Shown here piece by piece: positions 47,636-57,647 of a stretch of DNA of 64,000 nucleotides. Source of the stretch: an uncultured Dehalococcoidia bacterium (lineage in GTDB: Bacteria; Chloroflexota; Dehalococcoidia; Lucifugimonadales; G958296245); contig OY282458.1 in assembly GCA_958296245.1 (NCBI GenBank), positions 2,546,197 through 2,610,196 of the forward strand. The letters are read 5' to 3'. The notes under the pieces were generated by a model. The model had not been told where the DNA came from, ran no database searches, and saw only the letters and a list, made by a program, of their open reading frames with translations. A program made the translations under genes and the position numbers. Every line of letters starts with the position of its first letter. The stretch's first letter is position 1.

Positions 47636-49073
47636 CTGGCTGACGAGCCTGCATTTTCGATTGATCGTGGGGTTCACGCTCGTGCTGGCGGTCTCGCTCG
47701 TTGGCGTAAGCCTATACGTCCGGTACTCCACCGCACGGGAAATCCAGCGGCTCCAGGAAGAAGTCGAGCGTGCAAGAGCGCAGCGCATCGAACGAGTCGT
47801 AGCGCAGTACTACGACGACAACAAAGACCTGGCAGGAATCGAACCGATGCTCGACCAAGCAAAGTGGTTGTACAACTGGACCATCGACGTTACCGACCCG
47901 AAGGGCAAGGAGCTCTCTCTCGTCAACGCCAAGGCTGCTGCTGCGAAGGCGTCGGACAAGCGCGTCGGATGGGAAGCATACAAGAATCTGAACGAACGAT
48001 CTGAACTCGACCAGCGCAGCTGGCCGCATGAGCAGGAAAGGCTCTCCAGGTACACCTACAAGATCAAGGACCATGACAAGGAAGTCGCTTCTATCGAGAT
48101 GGGCCCGGCGGCTCTACCGGGCAGCATCCAAGAGCCTGCGATGTCGCAGCTGTTGGACAGGGTGGATGCCTCGCTGCTGTGGACAGGGATGGTTGCGGGG
48201 ATATTCGGCATAGCGCTGGTTTCGCTGCTCTCGCGGCGGGCGTTGCTCTCCGTCGGCGTGCTGCGCGCGGCGGCGCGCACGTTTGGCGGCGGCCGGTACT
48301 CTCACCGAGTACCGAGGCTGCGTCCGCACGAAATCGGGGAGCTGGGCGAAACCTTCAACTCCATGGCCAGCGACATCCAGCGGTCGGAACGACAACGCCT
48401 GAACCTCATGGCGGACGTGGCGCACGAGCTCCAAACGCCGCTTTCTAACATACAGGGCTACGTCGAGGCGATGAAGGACGGCGTCATGGAGCCGAACGAC
48501 GAGACCCTCGACAGCGTGCATCGACAGGTGCTCCATCTCAACCATCTGGTGGATGACGTGAAGCTGTTATCGCTAATGGACGCCGGCGCCCTGCGGCTGA
48601 ACTACGAGATGGGGTCCATCGGCGACGTGATCCAACGGTCCGTGAGCGGCTTCAAGGCAAAGGCCCAGTCTCAAAGGGTTACGCTCTGCGCCGACACCGA
48701 ACCGGATCTTCCTCTAGTTCGCATAGACACCGCGCGCGTCCTGCAAGTCGTGAACAATCTCATCGGAAACGCCATCCGCCACACGCCGCCCGGCGGGAAG
48801 GTCACCGCAAGCGCAGCGCCGCTCGCCTCGGGCGGGGTCACCGTCGCCATCGTAGATACCGGGGAGGGTATCCCGGAAGACGTGATCGAGACGATATTCG
48901 ACAGGTTCAGGCGTGTAGACCCTTCCCGCGCCCGCGCTACCGGAGGCGCGGGGCTTGGACTGTCCATCGCCAAGAACCTCGTTGAAGCGCACGGCGGGAC
49001 GATTAGCGCCGAGAGCCGCCCCGGCATCGAGACGACCTTCACGTTCACCATCCCCGCGAGGATACGCGGGTAG
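47619..49073 (+). CDS. Membrane-bound sensor histidine kinase
   Basis: The 484-residue protein has a first membrane helix (about 14-32), a periplasmic sensor region (about 35-185) rich in charged helices, a second helix (about 188-206), a HAMP-like linker, a HisKA domain with H269 (ADVAHELQTPLSN), and an HATPase domain with NLIGNAIRHTPPGG, DTGEGIPED and GGAGLGLSIAKNLVEAHGG. It overlaps the response-regulator gene by 17 nt, so the pair is co-expressed. The sensed signal may be envelope stress given the gene upstream. Confidence 0.95.
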   Translation: MQRLGNWLTSLHFRLIVGFTLVLAVSLVGVSLYVRYSTAREIQRLQEEVERARAQRIERVVAQYYDDNKDLAGIEPMLDQAKWLYNWTIDVTDPKGKELSLVNAKAAAAKASDKRVGWEAYKNLNERSELDQRSWPHEQERLSRYTYKIKDHDKEVASIEMGPAALPGSIQEPAMSQLLDRVDASLLWTGMVAGIFGIALVSLLSRRALLSVGVLRAAARTFGGGRYSHRVPRLRPHEIGELGETFNSMASDIQRSERQRLNLMADVAHELQTPLSNIQGYVEAMKDGVMEPNDETLDSVHRQVLHLNHLVDDVKLLSLMDAGALRLNYEMGSIGDVIQRSVSGFKAKAQSQRVTLCADTEPDLPLVRIDTARVLQVVNNLIGNAIRHTPPGGKVTASAAPLASGGVTVAIVDTGEGIPEDVIETIFDRFRRVDPSRARATGGAGLGLSIAKNLVEAHGGTISAESRPGIETTFTFTIPARIRG

Positions 49074-49262
49074 GTGTAGCCGTCAAGACTTCGTGAGGTC
49101 CTTTTCGACTGGCGCAGCCCCGATGAAGCAGACGTCCAGCCCCCCTGCCGGAGGGTAAGACCTCTGTGGAACTTCCCCTTCAGGTCTCACAGTCTGAAAC
49201 AGTTACCGGTAGACGTACCGCGATACGCGCGCATTTCAATCGCGGCGGAGTGAGCGGGCCCG

Positions 49263-52022
49263 TTATGGCCGCATGGAGTACGAGACGGATACCTGGGTGA
49301 CTCTGGGGCTGCTCATGCCCTTGTCGGCTCCCAAGGTGAGCCTGTACTGGACCCACTTGCCCGGGTGGGAGGCCGCTTCGTGAGGAGCCACCCACCGCGC
49401 GGCGGCGAGTCGGCCCTCGGACTCGGCGAATCTCAGGCGCGCTTCTACCCACGTCCCGGCGGGAACGGACGCCTCCCAGGACACGTCTTGCACCACCGCG
49501 CCATACGGCAGCTTGAAAGGCGGCGACACATAGTATTCCTCAGGGCCGCGGCTGTCTATGCTGCCGGGTTCAACGTTGCTGATGCCGTGGGGGCCTTCGG
49601 TGGGCAGAGCGGTAACGCGACGGTCCGAGAAACCCTCCGGGCCGTTCCACCAGACGGCCGAGTGGGCCATGTGCTCGGCCTCCACACGGTGGTATCCGAC
49701 GGCTAGGTCGATCCACCCGTCGCCGTCGAAGTCAGCGGCTATCGACCCGGATGCCGAGTGGGTGGGTATCCGGGTACGGTCGGCGGCGGAGAAGCCGCTT
49801 TCCCTCTGCCAGTAAACGTAGGAGTCGATGTCGCGCTCCTTGCCGTCGTGGTAGGAAGCGACGAACAGGTCCAAGCGGCCGTCGTTGTTGAAATCGGCCG
49901 CCGCGATGGAGTTTATGCCGTTGCCTGGCAGGAGCGTCTTATTGTCGTCGCGCAGTCCGTCGGGGCCGTTCCAGTAGACGTGGGCGAAGGAGTCGTGGGG
50001 ACCTTCGCGGGAGGGTTCGTGGCCGCCCACGATCAGGTCAAGGTATCCATTGCCGTTCAGGTCAGCGGCGCGGGCGCACGCGGCGTGCCAGACGGATAGC
50101 ATCTGCAGCCGGTCCATGCCGTAGCCCTGCGGGCCGCCCCAGAGGACGAAGCTGCGGTCCGAGTCGATCTGCGGCACGAAGAGGTCAAGCCAGCCGTCGT
50201 TGTTCAGGTCGGCCAAATATATCCAGCGCGGCTCGTCATACAGCACGCCGTCCAACTCCATGCGTATGCGGACCGGGTTATCGACGTCGAAGCCGCCAGG
50301 GATTCCGTAGAAGATCACGAGGTCGGGGCTGCCTATGGAAGCGAATATGAGGTCCAAGTAGCCGTCGCGGTTGATGTCCGCGCAGACCATCCCCTGCGCT
50401 TGGTCAGTGGGTATGCTCATGCTCGGCTCATCGGGGAACCCGTCCGAACCGTTCAGCAATACATAGGAGCCTGGGGCCCTGGCGGGGGTGTTGGCGTAGC
50501 TGTTGCATATGACGAGGTCCGGCAGTCCGTCGTCGTTCACGTCGGCGTATATGGCGTCGACGGCTCGGAAACCGGGGATGTTCTGCCGTCTATCCCTGGA
50601 GAAGCCATCCGGCCCGCCCCAGTAGATCGTCGAATCGACGTCACCGAGGGCGTTGCGGCTGCGGTGGTTGATGAAGACGACTTGGGCCGGCTCGTTGGCC
50701 GGGCAGCGAGGGATGAAGACGCGCCTCGGGTCCTCGGTGTGCAGGCGCGGAGGTTCACGGAATACGCCGCCGGGGCTGCACCGGTAGATCGGAGACTCTG
50801 TGTCAAAGGAGGCCTCGGTGCGCATCTGGCACAGCACGACCTCGTCGGCGCCGTCGCCGTCGAGGTCGCCTACAACGACGTCGCAGGCCATCAGGCTCTC
50901 CAGCGCGGTACGGCGAGTCTCATCGTATTCGCCTTCTTCATCCCAGTACACCCACGAGCGTTGAGCCTCGCAATGTTGCTCCTGACAGGCGAACACGATG
51001 TCCTGAGAGCCGCAGCCGCGGAGGTCCCCGACCGCTACGGCCATGGGGTTGGCGATGTCGAAGGTCAGCGGCTGACCGAACTCCCGTCCGGGAGAAACCG
51101 GGATCAGGGCGGCGCCGTTGCGGGAGGGGGCGAAGAGGTGCGGCGCGCCTCTCAAGAGGACGACGCGGACCAGCGGCGGCGCGTCCATGAAGTCCTCGCC
51201 GGGTTGGCCGGGGACATCCTTCTCCGCTCCGGGATCCTCCATCCCTGCGCCTGTTCCAGGAACGGCGGAGCCGTGCGCAAGGTCCAACCCGCCGGGGCCG
51301 CCCCAGTAGACGGTGAGCGCTCCGGATTCGGCGCGGGCGACCAAGTCGGCGTAGCCGTCGCCGTCCAGGTCCGCAGCCTCGATCTGCTCGGCGTCAAAGT
51401 CGACGTCGATGAACCGCTTCATCTCGAAGCCGAGGTCCGACTGGTAGAAGATACGCAAGCGCTTCTGGGAAGAGGACGCATCCTTCTGGCACAGGAAGGC
51501 CAGCACGGGCCTGCCGCCGTCGAAGTCGCCGGCGGCGACGGATACGGCCATCGGGGCCGGCAGTATCTGCTGCCTCCTCTCGCTGAAGCCGTCCGGACCG
51601 CCGTAGTAGACGAAGGCGTTCAGGTCGGGCCGTAGCCCGTTGTGGAAGTTGCCGATAATCAGGTCGTCGTAGCCGTCGCCGTTCAAGTCCGCCGCGACCC
51701 CCGCCTTGGCGCCGTCGGCGGGTATCTGCGCGGCCTCGCAGCCGCCCAGCGGGTCGCGGTAGCAGAGCGCCGCGGGCTTCTCGCCGTGGTTGTGGTCGTT
51801 GCAGAAGACCAGGTCGAGATAGCCGTCGCGGTTCAGGTCGAATTGGTGGATGCGCTGGAGCACGCCCGCGCGGGACACGTAGAGGTTGTGCCCGCCGTTG
51901 CCCATAACGCCGCGGCTGAACTCGTCGAACCCGCGTGTGACCCAGGTATTCAATTCGACCTTAGCGCCTCCATCCGACACCCGCGCGCCACGGATTGTAC
52001 GGGCGGCCCGCCGGGCGGTCAA
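49263..52022 (-). CDS. FG-GAP/VCBS repeat beta-propeller protein
   Basis: The 919-residue protein holds about 14 FG-GAP-like blades with the Ca-binding motif DxNxDGxxDL (DLNRDGYLDL, DLNGDGYDDL, DLDGDGYADL, DVNDDGLPDL, DFNNDGRLDL, DFDGDGWIDL), each followed by YWGGPDGF-type turns. The C-terminal 100 residues form a beta-sandwich-like region. There is no signal peptide at the TTG 52022 (GAGG 9 nt upstream) or at an alternative TTG 51953. Such propellers usually bind ligands or partners outside the cell, so the missing signal peptide is odd. Confidence 0.88.
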   Translation of the reverse strand: MTARRAARTIRGARVSDGGAKVELNTWVTRGFDEFSRGVMGNGGHNLYVSRAGVLQRIHQFDLNRDGYLDLVFCNDHNHGEKPAALCYRDPLGGCEAAQIPADGAKAGVAADLNGDGYDDLIIGNFHNGLRPDLNAFVYYGGPDGFSERRQQILPAPMAVSVAAGDFDGGRPVLAFLCQKDASSSQKRLRIFYQSDLGFEMKRFIDVDFDAEQIEAADLDGDGYADLVARAESGALTVYWGGPGGLDLAHGSAVPGTGAGMEDPGAEKDVPGQPGEDFMDAPPLVRVVLLRGAPHLFAPSRNGAALIPVSPGREFGQPLTFDIANPMAVAVGDLRGCGSQDIVFACQEQHCEAQRSWVYWDEEGEYDETRRTALESLMACDVVVGDLDGDGADEVVLCQMRTEASFDTESPIYRCSPGGVFREPPRLHTEDPRRVFIPRCPANEPAQVVFINHRSRNALGDVDSTIYWGGPDGFSRDRRQNIPGFRAVDAIYADVNDDGLPDLVICNSYANTPARAPGSYVLLNGSDGFPDEPSMSIPTDQAQGMVCADINRDGYLDLIFASIGSPDLVIFYGIPGGFDVDNPVRIRMELDGVLYDEPRWIYLADLNNDGWLDLFVPQIDSDRSFVLWGGPQGYGMDRLQMLSVWHAACARAADLNGNGYLDLIVGGHEPSREGPHDSFAHVYWNGPDGLRDDNKTLLPGNGINSIAAADFNNDGRLDLFVASYHDGKERDIDSYVYWQRESGFSAADRTRIPTHSASGSIAADFDGDGWIDLAVGYHRVEAEHMAHSAVWWNGPEGFSDRRVTALPTEGPHGISNVEPGSIDSRGPEEYYVSPPFKLPYGAVVQDVSWEASVPAGTWVEARLRFAESEGRLAAARWVAPHEAASHPGKWVQYRLTLGADKGMSSPRVTQVSVSYSMRP

Positions 52023-52038
52023 CGGTGTGTGCCTCGTT

Positions 52039-52214
52039 GTAACTGTTCAGTCTCTTGAGACCCGAGGGGGGAAGTCCAGAGAGGTTCTTCTTCTGGCAGG
52101 GGGTCTGGGGGCTGTGCCCCCAGTTACCAAGAGGCGGGCGGGTCGGGATCAAAGACATCTGCTTTATCGGGGCTACGCCAGTCGAAAAGGACCTAACGAA
52201 GCCTGAACAGTAAC
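52039..52214. mobile_element. MITE-like element with GTAACTGTTCAG ends (176 bp)
   Basis: Ends are GTAACTGTTCAG (52039-52050) and CTGAACAGTAAC (52203-52214), inverted with one mismatch. The interior matches the element at 57,648-58,019 over its last ~130 bp (gctttatcggggctacgcca then cgaaaagg). The flanks GCCTCGTT and ACCTCATT resemble an imperfect 8-bp target duplication. Terminal GTAA plus 8-bp duplication is the IS66 family pattern. No transposase is encoded. Confidence 0.6.
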
Positions 52215-52286
52215 ACCTCATTCGGTACACGCTAACCCCTCCCGCTGGGTGTATTTCGTATTCCGCCGCCGGACGGCTTGGCTGGC

Positions 52287-53831
52287 CTAGCCCCAGCCGG
52301 ATGGGCGGTACTGTAGTGCCTCAGCAAGGTGGGCCGCGCCGATGGTCGGCGCCCCGGCGAGGTCTGCGATGGTGCGTGCGACCTTGAGTATCCGGTGGAA
52401 CCCTCGGGCAGACAGGTGCATCCGCTTCATGGCTGTTTGCAACAGCCCCTTGGCCGAGTCCTCCACTGAGCAGTGGTCCCATACTTCGACCGGCCCCATC
52501 TCGGAGTTAGATACGAGGTCCACCCCGTCATACCGGGCGCTCTGCAAAGCCCGGGCCTCTTCTATACGGCCACGGATGCGCTCCGACGTTTCGGCCTCAT
52601 TCGGCCCGACCAGCTTCTCATATTCTATCCTGGGAACCTCTACGAACAGGTCGATCCGGTCCAGCAGCGGCCCGCTGATGCGCTTCTTATACCTAGAAAC
52701 GGCGCTCGGCGTGCAGACGCACTCGCGAACGGGGTCTCCGAAGTAGCCGCAAGGACAGGGGTTCATCGCCGAGACCATCATGAAATTCGCCGGGAAGGTA
52801 ATGGTGCCCTGAGCCCGGCTGATCGTCACGATCTTATCTTCGATAGGCTGGCGCAGCACCTCCAAGACGGAATGGCCGAACTCGGGCAGTTCGTCCAAGA
52901 ACAATACGCCCCGATGGCTCAGGGTGATCTCTCCCGGCCTCGGAAGCCTGCCGCCGCCCACCAGCCCTGCGTTCGAGATCGTGTAATGGGGCGCCCTAAA
53001 GGGCCTCTCGGTAATCAACGGCGCCGACTGTGGCAGCAGTCCGCTCACGCTGTAGATCTTGGTCACGTCGAGAGCCTCTTCGTTGGTAAGCGCAGGCAGT
53101 ACGGAGGGCAGGGTCCTGGCAAGCAGAGTCTTGCCGCTCCCGGGAGGGCCGAGCATCAGCAGGTTGTGACCGCCGGCGGCAGCCACCTCCAGAGCCCTCT
53201 TTGCATGCTCCTGACCCCGTATGTCGGCCATGTCCACCCGGCCGGACGCGCCGGGGGCAGACGCGCGCGCTCCCGAGGCGTCTCCGGAAGCAGCAACTGC
53301 CGGGTCCGCAGAGTCGATGTGGTACTCGCCCCTGAGATGGGAGAGCAAGACGGCAAGCGTTGCCACCGGCACGACGTCTATTCCGGAGACCAGCACCGCC
53401 TCCTGAGCGTCGATAGACGGCACGAAGACCTGCCTGTATCCCTGCTCTCTGGCCACTGCGACCATGGGAAGTATGCCGTTCGTATGCCTCAGGCTGCCGT
53501 CCAAGGAGAGCTCCCCGAGGAAGATCGTCGACTCGGGTAGCTGCGGGACCTGGCCGGAGGAGAGCAGCACGGCCAGTGCAATGGGCAAGTCATAGGCCGG
53601 GCCCGCTTTCCTCAGGTCGGCCGGCGCCAGGTTGGCCGCGATGCGGCGCATCGGAAACTCGCAGCCGGAGTTGCGTATCGCGGCCCGGACGCGCTCCCGG
53701 GCCTCTTGCACAGCCGCATCCGGCAAGCCGACGATATGGAAGGCCGGCAGGCCGGGGGAGATGTCTACCTCGACCTCTACGATATAGCCGTCTAGGCCCA
53801 CGACCGCGCACGTTGTAGATTTGGCAAGCAA
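52287..53831 (-). CDS. comM: YifB/ComM-family Mg-chelatase-like ATPase
   Basis: The 514-residue protein has the ComM domain order: an N-terminal lon-protease-like fold (residues about 1-180, FHIVGLPDAAVQEARERVRAA), an AAA+ Mg-chelatase domain with Walker A GPPGSGKT, Walker B LFLDELPEF, and a C-terminal helical lid (GFHRILKVARTIADLAG). In naturally competent bacteria ComM is a branch-migration helicase in transformation. The start is TTG at 53831. It is likely transcribed alone. Confidence 0.93.
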   Translation of the reverse strand: MLAKSTTCAVVGLDGYIVEVEVDISPGLPAFHIVGLPDAAVQEARERVRAAIRNSGCEFPMRRIAANLAPADLRKAGPAYDLPIALAVLLSSGQVPQLPESTIFLGELSLDGSLRHTNGILPMVAVAREQGYRQVFVPSIDAQEAVLVSGIDVVPVATLAVLLSHLRGEYHIDSADPAVAASGDASGARASAPGASGRVDMADIRGQEHAKRALEVAAAGGHNLLMLGPPGSGKTLLARTLPSVLPALTNEEALDVTKIYSVSGLLPQSAPLITERPFRAPHYTISNAGLVGGGRLPRPGEITLSHRGVLFLDELPEFGHSVLEVLRQPIEDKIVTISRAQGTITFPANFMMVSAMNPCPCGYFGDPVRECVCTPSAVSRYKKRISGPLLDRIDLFVEVPRIEYEKLVGPNEAETSERIRGRIEEARALQSARYDGVDLVSNSEMGPVEVWDHCSVEDSAKGLLQTAMKRMHLSARGFHRILKVARTIADLAGAPTIGAAHLAEALQYRPSGWG

Positions 53832-54071
53832 CCGCGTAGGACTCCAAGGGAACCAGTCAATACTATGTGCATCCGCGCCGACAGGTCAACGGCGCTGCCC
53901 GCCCTGCACGTAGCTGTTCAGTCTCCTCAAGTCCCTTTCCCGGGCAAGGAAAGGGCAGAGATTCTGAGGGACAGCCTCTATTGCCGCCGCCTGCTAAGGC
54001 CTGCGCACCGGGATATTCCGGTTCGCCTCATCTGTGGGCCGTCAGTGTCCCGGCCAGTCGATTTAACCGAG

Positions 54072-54773
54072 TTACCCAGAGGCGCTTCGCCGCAGCGATG
54101 CGCGCTGGGCCAGTCCTTGGAACAGCCTTTCGAAGTGGTGAGGGATGTCCCCGCGCCGCTCCGGGTGGAACTGGACTCCGATAGCCCAGTCGTGGGCCGG
54201 ACTCTCGATCGCCTCTATCACCGCATCGTCCACCGAATACGCCGAGGCCAGCATCCAAGGCGATTTTTGAGGCTCCCTGATTGCCTCGTGGTGGATGCTA
54301 TTCACCCTCACGAAGCCGCCAGCCCCGACGATGGCAGCCAGCTTGCTGCCAGGCGCGATGAATATCCGGTGATAGGCCGCCGTCTCTTGCCCATCATCTC
54401 CCCGTGGGCAGTGGTCCAGCGCGGCCCGGCCCGGCAGCCCGCCCGTGACCACGTTCAGCGCCTGCATGCCGCGTCCGATTCCCAACACAGGCGCGTCTGC
54501 CTCTAGGGCGGCGAGCAGAAGCGCGGCCTCGGCGGCGTCTCCTTCCGGGCCGCTTCCGCCGCCGGGAGCGCGTGCGGCCCCGTACCATCCCGGCTCGATG
54601 GTTGCGCCCGAGATGAGCAGGCCGGGCGCGCGGGCCAATACTTCAGCCGGACTCAGGCCGTAGCCGGGAAGCAGCAGCCATGCCCTGCCTTCAGCGCGCT
54701 CGACGGCTGCGGCGCACCTCTCACCGTCTGCCTCGGACGCGGCGGAAACGGCGATCAGAGGCCTTTCCGACAT
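54072..54773 (-). CDS. C26-type glutamine amidotransferase-like protein lacking the nucleophile Cys
   Basis: The 233-residue protein is a class I GATase-like fold (gamma-Glu-GABA hydrolase/PuuD type). The nucleophile elbow, normally GICRGMQ, reads GIGRGMQ here, so residue 100 is Gly (GGA) instead of Cys. The rest is intact: GRAALDH, HHEAIR and the C-terminal GVQFHPE (H203, E205). Catalysis by the usual thiol is therefore not expected. It may be a non-hydrolytic binding protein or a decayed enzyme. Confidence 0.8.
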   Translation of the reverse strand: MSERPLIAVSAASEADGERCAAAVERAEGRAWLLLPGYGLSPAEVLARAPGLLISGATIEPGWYGAARAPGGGSGPEGDAAEAALLLAALEADAPVLGIGRGMQALNVVTGGLPGRAALDHCPRGDDGQETAAYHRIFIAPGSKLAAIVGAGGFVRVNSIHHEAIREPQKSPWMLASAYSVDDAVIEAIESPAHDWAIGVQFHPERRGDIPHHFERLFQGLAQRASLRRSASG

Positions 54774-54817
54774 TCCTCAACCCCCGACTGCTCACGAGAC
54801 TGTCCCTCTTTTACTAA

Positions 54818-54867
54818 GAACATAGGTGCGTTTATGGCTTGTGAGGCTATGTTCCTCATGCTATCAT
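54818..54867 (+). promoter_or_regulatory. Candidate recA promoter with inverted-repeat operator
   Basis: TTGTGA (54839-54844) and TATCAT (54862-54867) are 17 bp apart, a good -35/-10 pair. An inverted repeat GAACATAG (54818-54825) and CTATGTTC (54847-54854) overlaps it, the right arm lying in the spacer. GAAC/GTTC half-sites recall LexA-type boxes, although the 21-bp spacing is unlike the usual 4-bp one. The leader to recA would be about 210 nt. Confidence 0.4.
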
Positions 54868-55085
54868 GAGCGGGCCGCGAGCGTGTCAACCCGTTGCCGA
54901 CGTAGTGGAAAAGACGAAGGGGTGTATAGGGACGCAGCCCCTTTGCCGGGTGTCTGAGGGCACTCAACACGAACCCCTCCTTCTTTGAATAGGAAGGGGA
55001 TTCGAAGGCTGATCCAAGGCTGATCCAAGAAGGGACCTCCGCAGCCTGACAGGGCTATTGAGACGGTTCCCAAGGAGTGCATAAT

Positions 55086-56084
55086 TTGACTACAGAGAGA
55101 ACGAAGGCTTTAGAGGCCGCACTGGGTCAGATCAACCGCCAGTTTGGACGGGGCGCCGTCATGCGGTTGGGCGACATGAACACCGTCGAGCAGGCCCAGG
55201 CCATTTCGACCGGCTCGCTTGCCTTGGACATTGCGCTCGGGGTCGGCGGCCTGCCCAGAGGCCGCGTTACGGAAGTATTCGGTACCGAGTCGTCAGGCAA
55301 GTCCACGTTGGCCTACCACGTCATGGCCGAGGCCCAGAAGGCGGATGGAATGGCAGCCTACATAGACGCCGAACATGCCTTGGACCCGGGCTATGCCGCC
55401 AAGTGCGGCGTGAACACCGAGGACCTCTTGGTCTCTCAGCCGGACTCCGCGGAGCAGGCCCTGGAGATTTGCGAGTACCTGGTTCGCAGCGGCGCCGTGG
55501 ACATCGTGGTCGTAGACAGCGTGGCCGCGCTCGTGCCGCGAGCCGAGATCGAAGGCGACATGGGCGACACGCACGTAGGCCTTCAGGCGCGGCTGATGTC
55601 GCAGGCGCTCAGAAAGCTTACAGCCGCGATAAACCGCTCCAAGACCGGGGTCATGTTCATAAACCAGATCCGCGAGAAGGTCGGCGTGCTCTGGGGCAGC
55701 CCTGAGACGACGCCCGGCGGCCGCGCGCTGAAGTTCTACAGCTCTGTCAGGGTCGATCTCCGCCGGACGGAGTCAATCAAGGTGGGGCAAGAGGTCGTGG
55801 GCTCGCGCGTGCGCGCTAGGATAGTCAAGAACAAGGTCGCCCCGCCGTTCCGGGTCGCAGAGTTCGACATCATGTTCAACGAAGGCATCAGCAAGTCCGG
55901 CGACCTGGTACAGCTCGGCTCGGAGATGGACTTGATCAAGAAGAGCGGCTCATTCTACTCCTACGAAGATGTCAGGCTGGGGCAGGGACGCGAGAACGTC
56001 AAAGCCTTCCTCAAGGACCACCCGGACGTCGCCGCACAGATCGAAGCCTTGATCAGGAGCCAAGCCGAGGCGGCGGTCCACTAG
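55086..56084 (+). CDS. recA: Recombinase RecA
   Basis: The 332-residue RecA has Walker [10 protein letters not shown], Walker [10 protein letters not shown], the [19 protein letters not shown] segment, and the L2/ATP-cap region ([13 protein letters not shown]). It binds single-stranded DNA in homologous recombination and SOS derepression. TTG at 55086 is preferred because AAGGAG (55072-55077) sits 8 nt upstream; the GTG at 55077 would overlap it. A promoter candidate is at 54839-54867. Confidence 0.97.
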   Translation: MTTERTKALEAALGQINRQFGRGAVMRLGDMNTVEQAQAISTGSLALDIALGVGGLPRGRVTEVFGTESSGKSTLAYHVMAEAQKADGMAAYIDAEHALDPGYAAKCGVNTEDLLVSQPDSAEQALEICEYLVRSGAVDIVVVDSVAALVPRAEIEGDMGDTHVGLQARLMSQALRKLTAAINRSKTGVMFINQIREKVGVLWGSPETTPGGRALKFYSSVRVDLRRTESIKVGQEVVGSRVRARIVKNKVAPPFRVAEFDIMFNEGISKSGDLVQLGSEMDLIKKSGSFYSYEDVRLGQGRENVKAFLKDHPDVAAQIEALIRSQAEAAVH

Positions 56085-56202
56085 CGCTGAGTCAAGGGGC
56101 CGCGGTTCCGCGACGGTAGCCGGAGGAAGCACCCCTCCACTGAGCATGGCCCAAGGCGCCAGCGGGACCAGCCTCCCGGCCTAGAAGGGGGACGTACGGC
56201 GC

Positions 56203-57639
56203 GTGGGTAAGCAGGCCTGCGTCTTGGACCGTGTCGATGCGCTCGTCCGGGGCGCCTTGCGCCAGAGCGGCCTGGGCCCGGGAGCGCGTATCGTCGCCGC
56301 CGTCTCCGGGGGGCCGGACTCCATCGCACTGCTGCACTCCCTAAAGCGCCTCCGGGGTGAGACGGCCTTCGAACTGCACGGCGCCCACCTCGACCACGGT
56401 CTCAGGGGCGAATCGTCCGCCGCCGACGCCCGCTTCGTGGCGGAGACGTTCCGAGGCGTAGGACTCCCCCTCACCTCCGGCAGGGCCGACGTCGAGTCGT
56501 TCCGCGCCCAGCGGCGGATGTCCGTTGAGGAGGCCGCGCGGGAGGTGCGCTACGACTTCCTCGCCGGCGTCGCCGTGGAGCGCAAAGCGGACGCCGTGGC
56601 GCTTGGACACACGGCCGACGACCAGGCCGAGACGGTGCTGATGCACGTCGTGCGGGGGAGCGGCATAGCCGGCCTCGTAGGGATGCAGCCCTCGGGGCGA
56701 AGGGAAATTGGGGGCGCAGAAGTCCTCCTCGTGCGTCCGCTCCTAGCGGCTACTCGTCAGGATACCCTGGAGTACTGCCGCGCTCTCGGGGTGTCCCCGA
56801 GGCTGGACGAGTCGAACCAGTCTCCCCTGATGACCCGGAACAGGGTCCGCATGGAGGTCATGCCTCTCCTCAAAGAGCTGAACCCACAGGTGCGGAGCGC
56901 GCTGCTCCGTCTGTCCGGCGCAGCGCAGGAGCAGGTCTCCCACCTAGATCAGCAGGTCGACGCGCTGCGGCCCGACGTCATGCGTGTAGAGGGTGGTGAG
57001 GTGGCGCTCGCCCGTCGCCTGGCAGGCAAGTTGCCCGACCCGGTGAAGTCCCACCTCCTGAGGAAGGCCATCGCAACGGTGAAGGGCGACCTCAAGGGGA
57101 TACACAAGACCCATCTCAACCGGATGGCGCGTATGCTCACGGGCCCCGCATCCAAGACAGCGCTCCTACCGGGCGGCCTGATCTTCACCATAGGCTACGA
57201 CGAGGCCACATTGAGCGCGGGCGCGCCGTCTTCGATCGACCTGCCGCCGCCGTTGACAAGACCTCACCGCCTGCGGGTCCCGGGCGCTACCGCAGCCGAG
57301 GGCTGGCTGGTCACCGCACGGATCGAGCCGGCGCATAGCGAGACGTCCCATGCAGGCGAGCTAACCGCGCGCCTGAGCCGCGCACTCGCCGGCGAGCCGC
57401 TCTCGCTGCGCGCCCGGGCGCCCGGAGACCGTTTTCAGCCCCTCGGAATGCGGGGCCACAAGAAGCTGAAGGACTTCTTCATAGACGAGAAGATACCCAG
57501 AACCCACAGAGACCACCTACCGCTGCTCGTGAGCCCCAAAGGCGTCGCGTGGGTAGCCGGGCGCCGCGTTGCCGAGTGGGCCAAGACGCCGCCAGGCGAC
57601 GAAGACGCCCTGCACGTCCGCTTGAAACGCGACCGGTAG
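56203..57639 (+). CDS. tilS: tRNA(Ile)-lysidine synthase TilS
   Basis: The 478-residue enzyme ligates lysine to C34 of the CAU anticodon of tRNA-Ile so that it reads AUA. It shows the PP-loop SGGPDSIALL, HLDHGLRG, GHTADDQAETVLM and RGSG in the N-terminal domain. The C-terminal TilS_C domain has LRARAPGDRFQPLGMRGHKKLKDFFIDEKIPRT. It starts at GTG, 118 bp after recA on the same strand. Confidence 0.95.
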   Translation: MGKQACVLDRVDALVRGALRQSGLGPGARIVAAVSGGPDSIALLHSLKRLRGETAFELHGAHLDHGLRGESSAADARFVAETFRGVGLPLTSGRADVESFRAQRRMSVEEAAREVRYDFLAGVAVERKADAVALGHTADDQAETVLMHVVRGSGIAGLVGMQPSGRREIGGAEVLLVRPLLAATRQDTLEYCRALGVSPRLDESNQSPLMTRNRVRMEVMPLLKELNPQVRSALLRLSGAAQEQVSHLDQQVDALRPDVMRVEGGEVALARRLAGKLPDPVKSHLLRKAIATVKGDLKGIHKTHLNRMARMLTGPASKTALLPGGLIFTIGYDEATLSAGAPSSIDLPPPLTRPHRLRVPGATAAEGWLVTARIEPAHSETSHAGELTARLSRALAGEPLSLRARAPGDRFQPLGMRGHKKLKDFFIDEKIPRTHRDHLPLLVSPKGVAWVAGRRVAEWAKTPPGDEDALHVRLKRDR

Positions 57640-57647
57640 GATCTCCC

